Translations under genes and position numbers: made by a program | The notes under the pieces: model-generated | What the model was told of the DNA's origin: nothing | Database searches by the model: none | What the model saw: the letters and a program-made list of their open reading frames with translations, nothing else | In this document: piece by piece, positions 40,050 to 48,634 of the stretch | Numbering within the stretch: position 1 is the first letter of the stretch | Layout of the letters: each line of letters begins with the position of its first letter | DNA from: JALOOB01 sp040766655 | Lineage (GTDB): Bacteria > Chloroflexota > Anaerolineae > CG2-30-64-16 | Direction of reading: 5' to 3' | Length of the DNA stretch: 64,000 bases | Assembly (NCBI GenBank): GCA_040766655.1 | Contig: JAXGQB010000020.1 | Coordinates: 1 to 64,000, forward strand

Positions 40050-40606
40050 GGTTGCCCCGGGACATGGCTGAGCCGCTCGGCCACGCGCTTCGGGAGCGCG
40101 CGGCCGAGTTCGCACAGGATGACGCCGAGCGCAGGGATGATGTGATTGGTGCGGTAGAACGGATCGCTGCCCGCGCTGGCGTCCGCTCCGCCCGCAACCA
40201 GGCCGGCAAGGTAGCAGGCTGGTGCGACGAAGCCGCCGCTTGTGTCGCCCAGCCGATGTGATAGACGGATCAGGTCCTGCGCGGTCGGTACGGGCAGGTC
40301 GTTGACCGTGGGATTGGTGCGCGGTCCCCACGCGGTGAGCAGCAGGATGGCACAATCTGCGAGCGCGTCCTTGTACGCCGGTCCATGCGCTGCAGCGGAT
40401 TCGCCATTACCGTTGCCCTGCAGGACGGTGTCCCGCGCCTCGTCCGCCTCGCCCGCAGCCAGGCGCAGTGCCTGGTCGGGGCGCAACGAAGGCGGCAGGT
40501 CGGTGCTACGCTGGCGATAGTCCCAGACCGAGCGATGCGACCGCTCGATCACGTCGAGGATCCACCGATAAGTGAACTCGGTGGGCGCGCGCTCGACGCG
40601 GATCAT
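40046..40606 (-). CDS. Hypothetical protein
   Basis: 186 residues from ATG 40606, with GAGGGGG 5-6 nt upstream. A GTG at 40639 would add MAVCQTCEGAE and a CX2C. The body begins MIRVERAPTEFTYRWILDVIERSHRSVWDYRQR and later has Gly/Ala-rich segments (FVAPACYLAGLVAGGADA). No family is recognised. It is 37 nt downstream of the 57-residue ORF on the same strand and converges on the hydrolase gene with a 4-bp overlap. Confidence 0.6.
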   Translation of the reverse strand: MIRVERAPTEFTYRWILDVIERSHRSVWDYRQRSTDLPPSLRPDQALRLAAGEADEARDTVLQGNGNGESAAAHGPAYKDALADCAILLLTAWGPRTNPTVNDLPVPTAQDLIRLSHRLGDTSGGFVAPACYLAGLVAGGADASAGSDPFYRTNHIIPALGVILCELGRALPKRVAERLSHVPGQP

Positions 40607-40643
40607 CTCGGCCCCCTCACAGGTCTGGCAGACGGCCACAGGG

Positions 40644-40817
40644 TTACTCGCCTTCAGGCGACGCCGCAGTTCCGCGCCGACTCAGCTCAGCCCGCAGCCG
40701 CTCCACCTCGCCCAGCAGCAGCCTGACGTCGTCGCGGTCAAAGACCTGCCACTGGGTCAAATCGATCGCCTCACGAATCTCCGCCAACCGTTCATCGATC
40801 CGGTACCTGCTCATCAT
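40644..40817 (-). CDS. Small hypothetical protein (57 residues)
   Basis: Starts MMSRYRIDERLAEIREAIDL at ATG 40817 (or 40814) with GGGGGAG upstream. Predicted helical and acidic (DDVRLLLGEVERLRAELSRR), perhaps a short coiled coil. The same frame extends upstream to 41258 but there it only translates tandem DNA repeats, so I reject that extension. Probably co-transcribed with the next hypothetical gene. Confidence 0.5.
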   Translation of the reverse strand: MMSRYRIDERLAEIREAIDLTQWQVFDRDDVRLLLGEVERLRAELSRRGTAASPEGE

Positions 40818-41043
40818 GGTCGCTGCTCCCCCACCCTGTGATCGGTGCACGTGAAGAGTAGGCCCGTCGCTTTCCGCCGGATGGATTCCGCCGCGCGGAT
40901 GCCACTGCCTGGCCACGCGCACCCTTCTGCCCACGGATGATAGCAGGCGCGCGTGACGGGTGCATGATGTCAGGATGACAGATCGATGAACTTGTGTGTG
41001 TCTCTGAAGGAAATGTGCGGCCCATGGCGATCCGCGCGTCTTG

Positions 41044-41234
41044 AGGTGCCCGGCACCTCGGAGGTGCCGGACACCTGGATCAAGCCAGGCGCGCGTCCTG
41101 AGGTGCCGGGCACCTGGATCAAGCCAGGCGCGCGTCCTGAGGTGCCGGGCACCTGGATCAAGCCAGGCGCGCGTCCTGAGGTGCCGGGCACCTGGATTAT
41201 CGAGATCATACGCCTCTGGGTGCCCGGCACCTGG
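41044..41234. repeat. Palindromic REP-like element with 39-bp tandem copies
   Basis: A 33-nt palindrome (41044-41076) with arms of the AGGTGCCCGGCACCT type is followed by tandem units of 39 bp. CACCTGG recurs at 41072, 41111, 41150 and 41189; each unit carries CAAGCCAGGCGCGCG and the AGGTGCCGGGCACCT palindrome. Because 39 is a multiple of three the stretch looks open in several frames but is not convincingly coding. The gene-free stretch 40818-41254 holds nothing else that I can see. A related copy is at 42815-42855, so the family flanks the FAD oxidase gene. Confidence 0.8.
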
Positions 41235-41254
41235 AAGGCAGTAGCCGCCGGCCG

Positions 41255-42652
41255 TCAACCCCCGGCCGGCGGTGAAAACTCGAAGCCCGAGACGATGCGA
41301 CCGTCCGGATCGTAGCGCGCCTTGACGGCCTGCAGCCGCCCCAACGCCTGCTCGCTGTACCCATCACGCGTGCGCCCGCGCAGCTCGTCGCCCTCGATGA
41401 AGTTCATGTAAATCTTACCCGTTCGAGCCGGTCCCAGGGCCGCGCGCAGTTGCCCGAGATGCTGGCGATACTGGCTGGCCGCCTCATCGCTCGGCGCCAC
41501 GCCGACCGCGTAACAGATGAACCGCTCGTCGCGGTGCGAGAAGGCGTTGGCATCCGCGGCCACCCGCGAGATCGCCCCGCCTGCAAGGCGCACCTCGCAG
41601 AAGATGAGGCTCGGAGGCCCGCCCTGCGGGAAGGCATGACGGATCAGGACGTCTGCAGTCTCGTCCGAGAGATCGCGGATCCATTCGCACGAGGCCATCG
41701 CAGGCAGCGGATCGACCGGGTCCTGGCTGATCTGGTCTGACTCGCGGAACGAGCGCTCCCGGAAGTCGTCGATGAGGGGCGCCCGCCACTCACGCCAGTG
41801 GCTCAGCAACTCCTCCCCCAGTGCGGTAGACCCCACGTAGCACCCGCGAACGATCACGAAGGATTGCCCGCGCATCTCGGGCGGCAGCTCTGGCAGAGGC
41901 GGGACGTTCATCAGCACGATCGAGCAGGTCAGCTCGTCCGGCGCATCGGCCACCCACTCCCGATAGCGCCGGAACACGTCCTTCGCCATCGCGGCCCCGT
42001 AGAACAGGTTGCCCGCGTAGACCCGGTCCACCGGGTGGAGGCGGATCTCCATGCCTGTGACCACGCCGAACCCGCCCCCGCCGCCGCATAGCGCCCAGAA
42101 CAGATCTGTGTTCTCCTCCGGGCTCGCGTTGCGAATCATGGCATCCGCGGTGACCACCTCGAAGCGCAGCACGCTGTCGACGGCCATGCCATACTTGCGC
42201 GCGAGCCAGCCCATGCCGCCGCCGAGCGTGTAGCCCACCGCGCCGACGTCGCTTGATGAGCCGAGCAGAGGTGCGAGGCCGTGCGCCTGGGCCTGGTCGA
42301 GCACCGCGCCCCACTTCGCGCCCGCAGCCACCCACGCCGTCCGCGCCCGCGGGTCGATGGCGACGTCCTGCATGCGCGCCGTGTTGATCAGGATGCACCC
42401 CCGGCCATCCACGTTTTCGCGGTGCCCGGTTGCCTGGACAACCACGCCCAGATCGTGCCGCCGCGCAAAGTCCATCACTTCGCGCACATCCTGGGCACTC
42501 TCGGGGAAGACGATGGCGTCGGGCGTCTTGTGCGCCCGCAGATTCCAGGCCAAGCGCCCGGTCTCGTAGGCCCCGTCATCCGGGAGCACCACCTTCCCGT
42601 GCAGTCGACTGGCGAGCTCGCGGTACTCGCCCGCATTCGTGTGTTGATTCAT
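41255..42652 (-). CDS. FAD-linked oxidase, berberine-bridge-enzyme (BBE) type
   Basis: 465 residues from ATG 42652 (AGGAGG upstream). The FAD_binding_4 domain has PDAIVFPESAQDVREVMDFARRHDLGVVVQATGHRE, where His of TGH would be the covalent flavin ligand, then LLGSSSDVGAVGYTLGGGMGWLARKYG. The C-terminus has YSEQALGRLQAVKARYDPDGRI, the BBE domain signature. The second (Cys) flavin ligand seen in bicovalent BBEs is not obvious. Oxidises alcohol or sugar-like substrates with O2; the substrate is unknown. It has its own AT-rich promoter region and is flanked by palindromic repeats. Confidence 0.92.
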   Translation of the reverse strand: MNQHTNAGEYRELASRLHGKVVLPDDGAYETGRLAWNLRAHKTPDAIVFPESAQDVREVMDFARRHDLGVVVQATGHRENVDGRGCILINTARMQDVAIDPRARTAWVAAGAKWGAVLDQAQAHGLAPLLGSSSDVGAVGYTLGGGMGWLARKYGMAVDSVLRFEVVTADAMIRNASPEENTDLFWALCGGGGGFGVVTGMEIRLHPVDRVYAGNLFYGAAMAKDVFRRYREWVADAPDELTCSIVLMNVPPLPELPPEMRGQSFVIVRGCYVGSTALGEELLSHWREWRAPLIDDFRERSFRESDQISQDPVDPLPAMASCEWIRDLSDETADVLIRHAFPQGGPPSLIFCEVRLAGGAISRVAADANAFSHRDERFICYAVGVAPSDEAASQYRQHLGQLRAALGPARTGKIYMNFIEGDELRGRTRDGYSEQALGRLQAVKARYDPDGRIVSGFEFSPPAGG

Positions 42653-42671
42653 GCCGTACCTCCTGGCAAGT

Positions 42672-42715
42672 ATTATACGAATGCCATACTAATACTAAAT
42701 AAACGATCATGTCAA
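42672..42715 (-). promoter_or_regulatory. AT-rich promoter region of the FAD oxidase
   Basis: On the minus strand TTGACA (42710-42715) is followed by AT-rich DNA and, closer to the gene, a consensus TATAAT (42672-42677). The two are too far apart (32 nt) to form one promoter. TTGACA-18-TAGTAT and ATTTAG-17-TATAAT are the two possible pairings. Confidence 0.4.
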
Positions 42716-42814
42716 GCGAAGAGTGAGCTCGCATGATCGAAGGCGCGCATAGCGGCTGTGGGAAGCCAGGAGGTTGGTCTGTGAAGAAGTCGGGGGCGTT
42801 AGTCTCGCGGCTTC

Positions 42815-42855
42815 AGGTGCCGGGCACTTCGGAAGTGCCCGGCACCTGGATCAAG
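42815..42855. repeat. Second copy of the AGGTGCCGGGCACCT palindromic element
   Basis: AGGTGCCGGGCACTTC (42815-42830) and its exact inverse (42832-42847) form a perfect 16-bp palindrome with a one-base centre, followed by GGATCAAG as in the 41-kb array. It lies between the oxidase promoter and the end of the aminotransferase gene. Confidence 0.8.
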
Positions 42856-42900
42856 TTCGTTGCGCCGCGTTGGGTGCCGGGTGCCTGGGGCACGCGCCCC

Positions 42901-44061
42901 TCAGTGCTTCCGCATCGATGCGATCTCGCGCACCGCGTCGATCGCCTTTGCGATGTGCTCCTCGGTGTTGAACGGCCCGATGCCGAACCGGACTGCGCCG
43001 CGGCGCTTCATCGTTCCCAACTGCTCGTGCACCAGCGGCGCGCAGTGGAGGCCGGTGCGACACGCGATGTCGTGGTCGACGTCGAGCATGGTGCCGACGT
43101 CGGCAGCATCCATGCCCTCCACATTGAACGCGAGCACCGCGATGTGGTTGGCCAGGTCGTCCTGGCAGTAGAGCACGACGCCGGGAATGCTCGCCAGCCC
43201 GTCGCGCAGGGTGCGCGCCAGGCCCATCTCGTACTCATGGACCGCGTCGAGCCCTCGCGCCAGGATCCACTTCACCCCTGCATTCAGGCCCGCGATGCCG
43301 ACGGTGTTGTGCGTGCCGTATTCCAGCCGGAAGGGATACTCCTCCAGGTGGGTGCGGATGGCCGAACGGACGCCGGTGCCCCCCGCGCGCGTCTGGCGGA
43401 TGTCGATCCCCTCGCGCACGTACAGCCCGCCGATGCCGGTAGGCCCGAGAAGCGATTTGTGCCCCGTGAACGCGACCACGTCCACGAACTGCTCCTCTAT
43501 GTCGATCGGGATCTTGCCCGCGGACTGGGACGCGTCGATGGCGAAGGGGATGCCGGCCTCGCGGCAGTAGCGTCCGATCTCGCGGATGGGCTGGATGGTC
43601 CCGATCACGTTGGAGGCATGGTTGACGATGACGAGGCGTGTGTTGGGCCGGAATCGGCGGCGGATCTCATCCGGATCCACGAACCCCGCGCCGTCGAAGG
43701 GGACCAGATCGACATCGACCCCGTCAAGCGACAGATGGTAGAGCGGCCGCAGGACCGAGTTGTGGTCCAGAACCGTCGAGATAGCGTGGTCGCCCGGCTT
43801 GAGCATGCCGAAGATGATCAGGTTCAGGGCGTCCGTCGAGTTGTGCGAGAAGCAGAGCCGGTTCGGATCCGTGCCGTTGAAGAGCGACATCAGCATCTTG
43901 CGCGTGCCGTCAACGATGGAGCCCGCCTCCAGGCACAGGTCGTACCCCGACCGGCCGGGGTTGACACCGTAGCAGCGGTAGAAGTGGTCCATGTAGGCGT
44001 ACACTTCTTCGGGCTTGGGGAACGACGTCGCCCCGTTGTCGATGTAGATCAGGTCACCCAT
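42901..44061 (-). CDS. Class V aminotransferase, cysteine desulfurase-like
   Basis: 386 residues from ATG 44061 (AGGAGG 6 nt upstream); the frame is open to 44139 without a better start. IYIDNGATSFPKPEEV, the PLP region FSHNSTDALNLI, VIVNHASNVIGTIQPI, DASQSAGKIPID and the PLP-Lys motif AFTGHKSLLGPTGIGGLYV are present. RTGLHCAPLVHEQLG holds a conserved Cys, as in the cysteine desulfurase-family group TIGR01977-like. Could supply sulfur or act as a selenocysteine lyase; no SufE/IscU gene is adjacent. Confidence 0.9.
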   Translation of the reverse strand: MGDLIYIDNGATSFPKPEEVYAYMDHFYRCYGVNPGRSGYDLCLEAGSIVDGTRKMLMSLFNGTDPNRLCFSHNSTDALNLIIFGMLKPGDHAISTVLDHNSVLRPLYHLSLDGVDVDLVPFDGAGFVDPDEIRRRFRPNTRLVIVNHASNVIGTIQPIREIGRYCREAGIPFAIDASQSAGKIPIDIEEQFVDVVAFTGHKSLLGPTGIGGLYVREGIDIRQTRAGGTGVRSAIRTHLEEYPFRLEYGTHNTVGIAGLNAGVKWILARGLDAVHEYEMGLARTLRDGLASIPGVVLYCQDDLANHIAVLAFNVEGMDAADVGTMLDVDHDIACRTGLHCAPLVHEQLGTMKRRGAVRFGIGPFNTEEHIAKAIDAVREIASMRKH

Positions 44062-44194
44062 GCGTGCCTCCTTGCAGTGATGTGGCGAAATAGGCTTGCG
44101 TAGGACCGGGTGTCCGCCTGGCGGGCTGGCACCCGGCATGATCGGCGGGCGAGTGAGACGCGACGATATCCATTCCTCGCCGCGCGTCGATACG

Positions 44195-44890
44195 TCAACC
44201 CGAGATAACGATGCTCTGCTGGAACTGGTCCGTAACCAGCGGAGAAGTCCGGCGCATCAGGGCGTCCAGGACACGCGTCTGCGAGCGCTCGATCTGGGCG
44301 CGCATTGTCTCCTCGGCCACGCCTGCGTTGTGATCGCGCAGCGCAGCGGCCAGCGCGAGATGCTCGGCGCGCATCTCCTCTGCGCTGTCCCGCACGTCGA
44401 GGCCGAGGTGAAAGACACGGTTCAGTTCGTCCAGCGTGCGCGAGACGAGGTCCACCAGGCGCTGGTTGCCCGACGCAGAGGCAATCAGCACGTGAAAGGC
44501 TGCGTTGATGGCCAGAAATTCAGAGTAGCTCCAGCGATCGTTGTGAACGTAGGTGAAGTCGGCCTTGCGGCAGATCTCGTCGATAACCGCGGACGGCGCG
44601 CGGATGGCGGCCAGCCGCGCGGCTGCGCACTCGGCGATCAGCCGCAGCTCGTAGATCTCATGGATGTCGGAGATGGTCACGGGGCTCACGATGTACCCGA
44701 GCCGGGGAACCGGGGAGATGAAGCCCTCCTGCACGAGCCGCTGCGCAGCCTCGCGAACGGGGGTCAGTCCTGCCCCGTACTTCTCGACCAGTTGGGACTG
44801 GACGATCTGCTGTCCCGGCTCGAGAACGCAGGAGATGATATCTGCCTTGAGCAGTTCGTAAACGCGGTCGGTCATCGAGAGCGACGCCAC
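44195..44890 (-). CDS. GntR-family regulator, FadR/FCD type
   Basis: 231 residues from GTG 44890 (GGGAG upstream). The winged helix (about 5-72) has VYELLKADIISCVLEPGQQI and LTPVREAAQRLVQEGFISPVPRLGYIV. The FCD domain (about 78-215) has EIYELRLIAECAAARLAA, FHVLIASASGNQRLVDLVSRTL and EEMRAEHLALAAALRDHNAGVAEETMRAQIERS with metal-binding His/Asp positions. It probably regulates the aminotransferase gene 133 nt downstream, or its own promoter. Confidence 0.93.
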   Translation of the reverse strand: MASLSMTDRVYELLKADIISCVLEPGQQIVQSQLVEKYGAGLTPVREAAQRLVQEGFISPVPRLGYIVSPVTISDIHEIYELRLIAECAAARLAAIRAPSAVIDEICRKADFTYVHNDRWSYSEFLAINAAFHVLIASASGNQRLVDLVSRTLDELNRVFHLGLDVRDSAEEMRAEHLALAAALRDHNAGVAEETMRAQIERSQTRVLDALMRRTSPLVTDQFQQSIVISG

Positions 44891-45017
44891 TGTCTATCTC
44901 CCCTCTCCGCATGGTAGCAGGCTGACATCATGCTGATATATTACGCACACATCAGACGCTTGTCAAGGAGCGATCGCGACGAAATGCCTGGAGAGGGCCA
45001 CTTTGGGGCACACTTCG

Positions 45018-45048
45018 CCAAAACTGGCCCCTTTTTTGGCCATTTTGG
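45018..45048. promoter_or_regulatory. Imperfect dyad just upstream of the lipoprotein promoter
   Basis: CCAAAACTGGCC and GGCCATTTTGG are inverted, with one internal mismatch, around a T6 tract. The dyad ends 5 nt before the -35 of the lipoprotein promoter, so it could be an operator; a weak terminator reading on the plus strand is the alternative. Confidence 0.35.
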
Positions 45049-45052
45049 GGAC

Positions 45053-45081
45053 TTGTATTTTCAGAGAATATAGCATATAAT
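45053..45081 (+). promoter_or_regulatory. Promoter of the META-domain lipoprotein gene
   Basis: TTGTAT (45053-45058), 17-nt spacer, consensus TATAAT (45076-45081). The start codon at 45135 follows a GGAGGGGG Shine-Dalgarno. Confidence 0.7.
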
Positions 45082-45134
45082 TGCATAGGTGATTTATTTG
45101 ACGACTTTGTAACTCACGGAGGGGGTGTTACACC

Positions 45135-46226
45135 ATGAAGACGATGCGTCTGATCGTTCTGCTGGGCCTGGTCCTGTCGTTGGCCAGCTGCGCGGGGCTG
45201 CCGCCGGTGTTCCCGGGGACAGGACCCAAGATAGCCGATGAAGTCGCACCCGAGGCGGTTGTTGAGGTTGCGCCCGCTGCCGACGCGCCTGCCGAGGCGA
45301 CCACCGAGGCGACTACCGAGGCGACTACCGAGGCTGCCGAAGAACCCGCTGCGCCGGCCGAGGAGCCTGCCGCACCTGCGGAGGAACCCGCCGCACCCGC
45401 GGAAGAGCCTGCCGCACCGGCCGAGGAACCCGCCGCACCGGAACAGGTCATGCTCGACAATCCGCTGGCCGGCGTCGTGTGGGAGTGGGCCGCGCAGTTG
45501 AAGATGTCGCCCAAATCACAGGTGGTCGTTCCCAATCCTGCTGCGTACACGCTCACGTTCGGCGCCGAGGGAGCCCTGTTCATCCAGGCCGACTGCAACA
45601 ATGCGCGGGCAACCTATGAGCTGGTGGACCAGGCGCTGGCCATCGAGATCGGACCGGTGACGCGCGCACAGTGCATGCCCGGCTCGATGTCGGGCAGCTT
45701 TCTCACCGTGCTGAGCCAGGTGGAGTCGTACCAGATCGACGATGACGACCTGATCCTCCGCCTTGCAGACACGGGCGACACCCTGATCTTCCGCAACGGC
45801 GGCCCCGCGCCTGAGGCAGAGGCGCCCGCGGTCGAGGAGCCTGCGGGCAGCACCGCACCGGCCGAGGAGGCCGCGCCTGCGCTGGCCGGCGTCACCTGGC
45901 AGTGGGAGGCCGTTCAGGAAGGTGACCAGGACAGCCTGACCGAGATCGCCAACCCCGAGGCCTACACCGTGACGTTCAACGAGGATGGCACCGTATCCAT
46001 GAAGGCGGACTGCAACGTGGCCGCAGGCACCTACACGGCCGAGGGTGAGTCCATCGCGATCGTCGTGGGCCCAGTCACGCTGGCCGCGTGTGGGCCGGAA
46101 TCGCTCGGCGCGGACTTCCTGATCAACCTGACGATGGCCGGCACGTACCTCTTCGACGATGAGGGCAAGCTGGTGATCAACCTCGTGGCGGATGCCGGCG
46201 ACCTGATCCTGGTCGCCGCCGAATAA
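45135..46226 (+). CDS. Lipoprotein with two META domains
   Basis: 363 residues. The signal peptide MRLIVLLGLVLSLASC ends in a lipobox (LASC), so Cys19 would be lipidated. Residues 45-105 are low-complexity: TEAT repeats, then five copies of EEPAAPA, a flexible Pro/Ala/Glu tether. Two META/HslJ-like domains follow, each with an NPLAGVVWEW / PALAGVTWQW start, a central ADCN motif and a conserved later Cys (RAQC, LAAC), which could form a disulfide. Surface-exposed; the function of META domains is not settled. Confidence 0.85.
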   Translation: MKTMRLIVLLGLVLSLASCAGLPPVFPGTGPKIADEVAPEAVVEVAPAADAPAEATTEATTEATTEAAEEPAAPAEEPAAPAEEPAAPAEEPAAPAEEPAAPEQVMLDNPLAGVVWEWAAQLKMSPKSQVVVPNPAAYTLTFGAEGALFIQADCNNARATYELVDQALAIEIGPVTRAQCMPGSMSGSFLTVLSQVESYQIDDDDLILRLADTGDTLIFRNGGPAPEAEAPAVEEPAGSTAPAEEAAPALAGVTWQWEAVQEGDQDSLTEIANPEAYTVTFNEDGTVSMKADCNVAAGTYTAEGESIAIVVGPVTLAACGPESLGADFLINLTMAGTYLFDDEGKLVINLVADAGDLILVAAE

Positions 46227-46301
46227 GCCTCCGCCGTCTCCATCGCGTGTGGCCTGGCCGTGCTCAGGGGCGTCCGTCCTTGGGCACGGCTTGCTCTGCT
46301 C

Positions 46302-48464
46302 CTACCGGCCGGCCTCGAACAGGCGACCCCGTCCTCCCTGGCTGGGGTGCGCCAGCAGCCACGCCTGGCTGTCGATCTCGGGCTCGCCGGGCCGTGGTTC
46401 CCGGCAGACGTATGAGCCGTCCGGCTGCAGTTCCCGCGCGCGCGTGTTGTTGGCCAGGTCGACCGCCAGCACCCCGTGGCGCAGGTACGTGCGCAGCGCC
46501 GGGTCCTTGACCGGGAAGATGATCTCTACCCGCCGGTCCAGGTTGCGCGGCATCAGGTCCGCGCTCCCCAGGTACGCCTCCGGCTGGCCGCCATTTTCGA
46601 AGTAGTAGATGCGGCTGTGCTCCAGGAAGCGCCCCACAATGCTGATCACCCGGATGTTGTCGCTGACCCCCGGCACGCCCGGGCGCAGGCAGCAGATGCC
46701 CCGCACGATCATGTCGATCGACACGCCGGCCTGCGATGCGCGGTAGAGGCGGCGAATCAACCGCTCGTCGACGAGGGAGTTCATCTTGAACACCATGCCC
46801 GCGGGCCGGCCGGCCCGCGCGTGCTCGATCTCGCGTTCGACAAGCGCCTCGAATCGCTCGCGCATCGAGCCCGGTGCAACGAGCAGGCTGCGATAGGATT
46901 GCTGGGTGGAATATCCGGTCAGCGTGTTGAACAACTCAGTGGCATCCGCGCCCATGTCGGGGTCGCACGTCAGCACGCCGATATCGGTGTAAATGCCCGC
47001 AGTCACCGCGTTGTAGTTGCCCGTGGCCAGGTGGAGGTAACGGCGCAGGCCACCGTCCTCCTTGCGCACGACCAACGTGATCTTGCTGTGCGTCTTCAGC
47101 CCCAACAAACCGTACACCACGTGCACCCCCGCGGCTTCCAGTGCCTTGGCCCACCCGATGTTGCTCTCCTCGTCGAAGCGTGCCTTCAACTCCACCAGCA
47201 CCGCAACCTGCTTGCCGTTACGCTGCGCCTCCAACAGCGAACGCACGGCGGGCGAGTTGCGCCCGACGCGGTAGAGGGTCTGCTTGATGGCGAGCACGTT
47301 GGGATCCGTCGCCGCGGCATTGATGAAGTCCAGCACCGATTTGAACGAGTCGTACGGGTGATGGAACAGAATGTCGGCCGACCGGATCGCGGCGAAGATG
47401 GCATCGGTCGTCTTCAGATCGCGCATCTGGGGAGGCGTGGCGGGCAGCACCGGGGGGTCCTTGAGGTCGGGCCGGTCCAGGCCGGCCAGGGCCCACAGGC
47501 TGCCCATCGCCAAGGGCGGCCGGAGCGAGTAGACGTCCTCCGGGTCGACCTCCAGGTTCTCCATCAGGAGACGCATCATCGACTCGGGCATGTCGTGATC
47601 GACATTCAGCCGCACGACCGGCCCGAACTGCCTGAGGCGCAGCCCCTCCTCGATCGTCTCCAGCAGGTCGGGCGCCTCGTCCTCCTGGATCTCCAAGTCG
47701 GCATCGCGGATCACCTGGAAGCTGTAGGATTCGATGACGTCGTGGCCGGGGAAAAGCAGGCCCAGGTTCGCCGCGATCACGTCCTCCAGCCAGACGAAAC
47801 GCTGGCTCGAGGTGACCGGCACCAGCCTTGGTAGCGAAGTGGGCATCTTGATGCGCGCGAAGCGCTGCTCGCCGGAGGGGCCGCTGACGCTGACGGCAAG
47901 GTTCAGGCTCAGGTTGGAGATGTGGGGGAAGGGCCGGCCCGGGTCGAACGCCAACGGCGTCACGACCGGAAGAACCTCGTCGATGAAGTAGATCCGCAGC
48001 TGGTCCTGCTCCTCCAGTGTCAGTTGGCCGTAGTGAAGCACCTCGATGCCTGCCTCGGCCAGCTCGGGCAGGATGCACTCGTGGTAGTAGCGGCGCTGCT
48101 CATGCTGCATGGGCAGCACGCGCTCCCGAATCGCGGCCAGTTGCTCCGCCGGGTGCATGCCGTCGGCCAGCGTGCTGGTGACGCCGGCAGCCAGCTGGTC
48201 TTTGAGCCCGGAGACCCGGATCATGAAGAACTCGGCGAGGTTCGTGCTGAAGATGGCGAGGAACTTGACGCGCTCGAGCAGGGGATGGCGCATGTCGTGC
48301 GCCTCGTCCAGCACGCGGCGGTTGAACTCAAGCCAGCTCAGCTCGCGGTTCAGATAGAGGTAAGGATCTCGCAGGTCGTACGCGGGCGCGGCGGCAGGTG
48401 CTTCGGCGGCCGTTGTCGCCGCCGCTGGTGCGGATAGGCTCGTCTGAGCAACTGAACGGGGCAT
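46302..48464 (-). CDS. ppk: Polyphosphate kinase 1
   Basis: 720 residues from ATG 48464, with GAGGTGATC upstream; ATG 48509 would add 15 residues. It makes polyphosphate reversibly from ATP. LYLNRELSWLEFNRRVLDEA is the N-domain signature, NLAEFFMIRVSGL follows, KTHSKITLVVRKE and HLATGNYN carry the phospho-His region, and FLEHSRIYYF the second catalytic His. SADLMPRNLDRRVEIIFPV is the C2 domain. A 40-residue Ala/Pro-rich N-terminal extension is present. Standard length otherwise; no exopolyphosphatase gene is adjacent. Confidence 0.97.
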   Translation of the reverse strand: MPRSVAQTSLSAPAAATTAAEAPAAAPAYDLRDPYLYLNRELSWLEFNRRVLDEAHDMRHPLLERVKFLAIFSTNLAEFFMIRVSGLKDQLAAGVTSTLADGMHPAEQLAAIRERVLPMQHEQRRYYHECILPELAEAGIEVLHYGQLTLEEQDQLRIYFIDEVLPVVTPLAFDPGRPFPHISNLSLNLAVSVSGPSGEQRFARIKMPTSLPRLVPVTSSQRFVWLEDVIAANLGLLFPGHDVIESYSFQVIRDADLEIQEDEAPDLLETIEEGLRLRQFGPVVRLNVDHDMPESMMRLLMENLEVDPEDVYSLRPPLAMGSLWALAGLDRPDLKDPPVLPATPPQMRDLKTTDAIFAAIRSADILFHHPYDSFKSVLDFINAAATDPNVLAIKQTLYRVGRNSPAVRSLLEAQRNGKQVAVLVELKARFDEESNIGWAKALEAAGVHVVYGLLGLKTHSKITLVVRKEDGGLRRYLHLATGNYNAVTAGIYTDIGVLTCDPDMGADATELFNTLTGYSTQQSYRSLLVAPGSMRERFEALVEREIEHARAGRPAGMVFKMNSLVDERLIRRLYRASQAGVSIDMIVRGICCLRPGVPGVSDNIRVISIVGRFLEHSRIYYFENGGQPEAYLGSADLMPRNLDRRVEIIFPVKDPALRTYLRHGVLAVDLANNTRARELQPDGSYVCREPRPGEPEIDSQAWLLAHPSQGGRGRLFEAGR

Positions 48465-48548
48465 GATCACCTCAACAATCGCGGGGCGGCCCGCCGGGCG
48501 CAATGGCACAGGTCAACTCGGCTTGAAACATTGTAACTGACGCACGGA

Positions 48549-48566
48549 GCAAGCGCAAACGCTTGC
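48549..48566. promoter_or_regulatory. Short palindrome in the ppk divergent region
   Basis: GCAAGCG-CAAA-CGCTTGC is a perfect 7-bp dyad between ppk (minus) and the next gene (plus), just upstream of the plus-strand -35. Possible operator for one or both genes. Confidence 0.4.
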
Positions 48567-48573
48567 GCGTTGT

Positions 48574-48603
48574 TTGCGCACGGGTATCTGCGCAGCGTAT
48601 AAT
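48574..48603 (+). promoter_or_regulatory. Promoter of the 571-residue hypothetical gene
   Basis: TTGCGC (48574-48579), 18-nt spacer, consensus TATAAT (48598-48603), then GGAGG before ATG 48635. Confidence 0.6.
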
Positions 48604-48634
48604 CGCAGGAAAGGCCGCACGCTAAGGAGGTCGC

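Noticed and set aside
41043..41200. Possible CRISPR array from regularly spaced repeats
   Set aside because: Units are directly adjacent with identical content and no unique spacers, and no cas genes are present.
40818..41258. N-terminal extension of the 57-residue ORF and plus-strand ORFs over the 39-bp repeats
   Set aside because: The repeats are 39 bp, a multiple of three, so all frames stay open and give repeated PGTWIKPGARPEV-like peptides. No start signal, and the palindrome explains the sequence.
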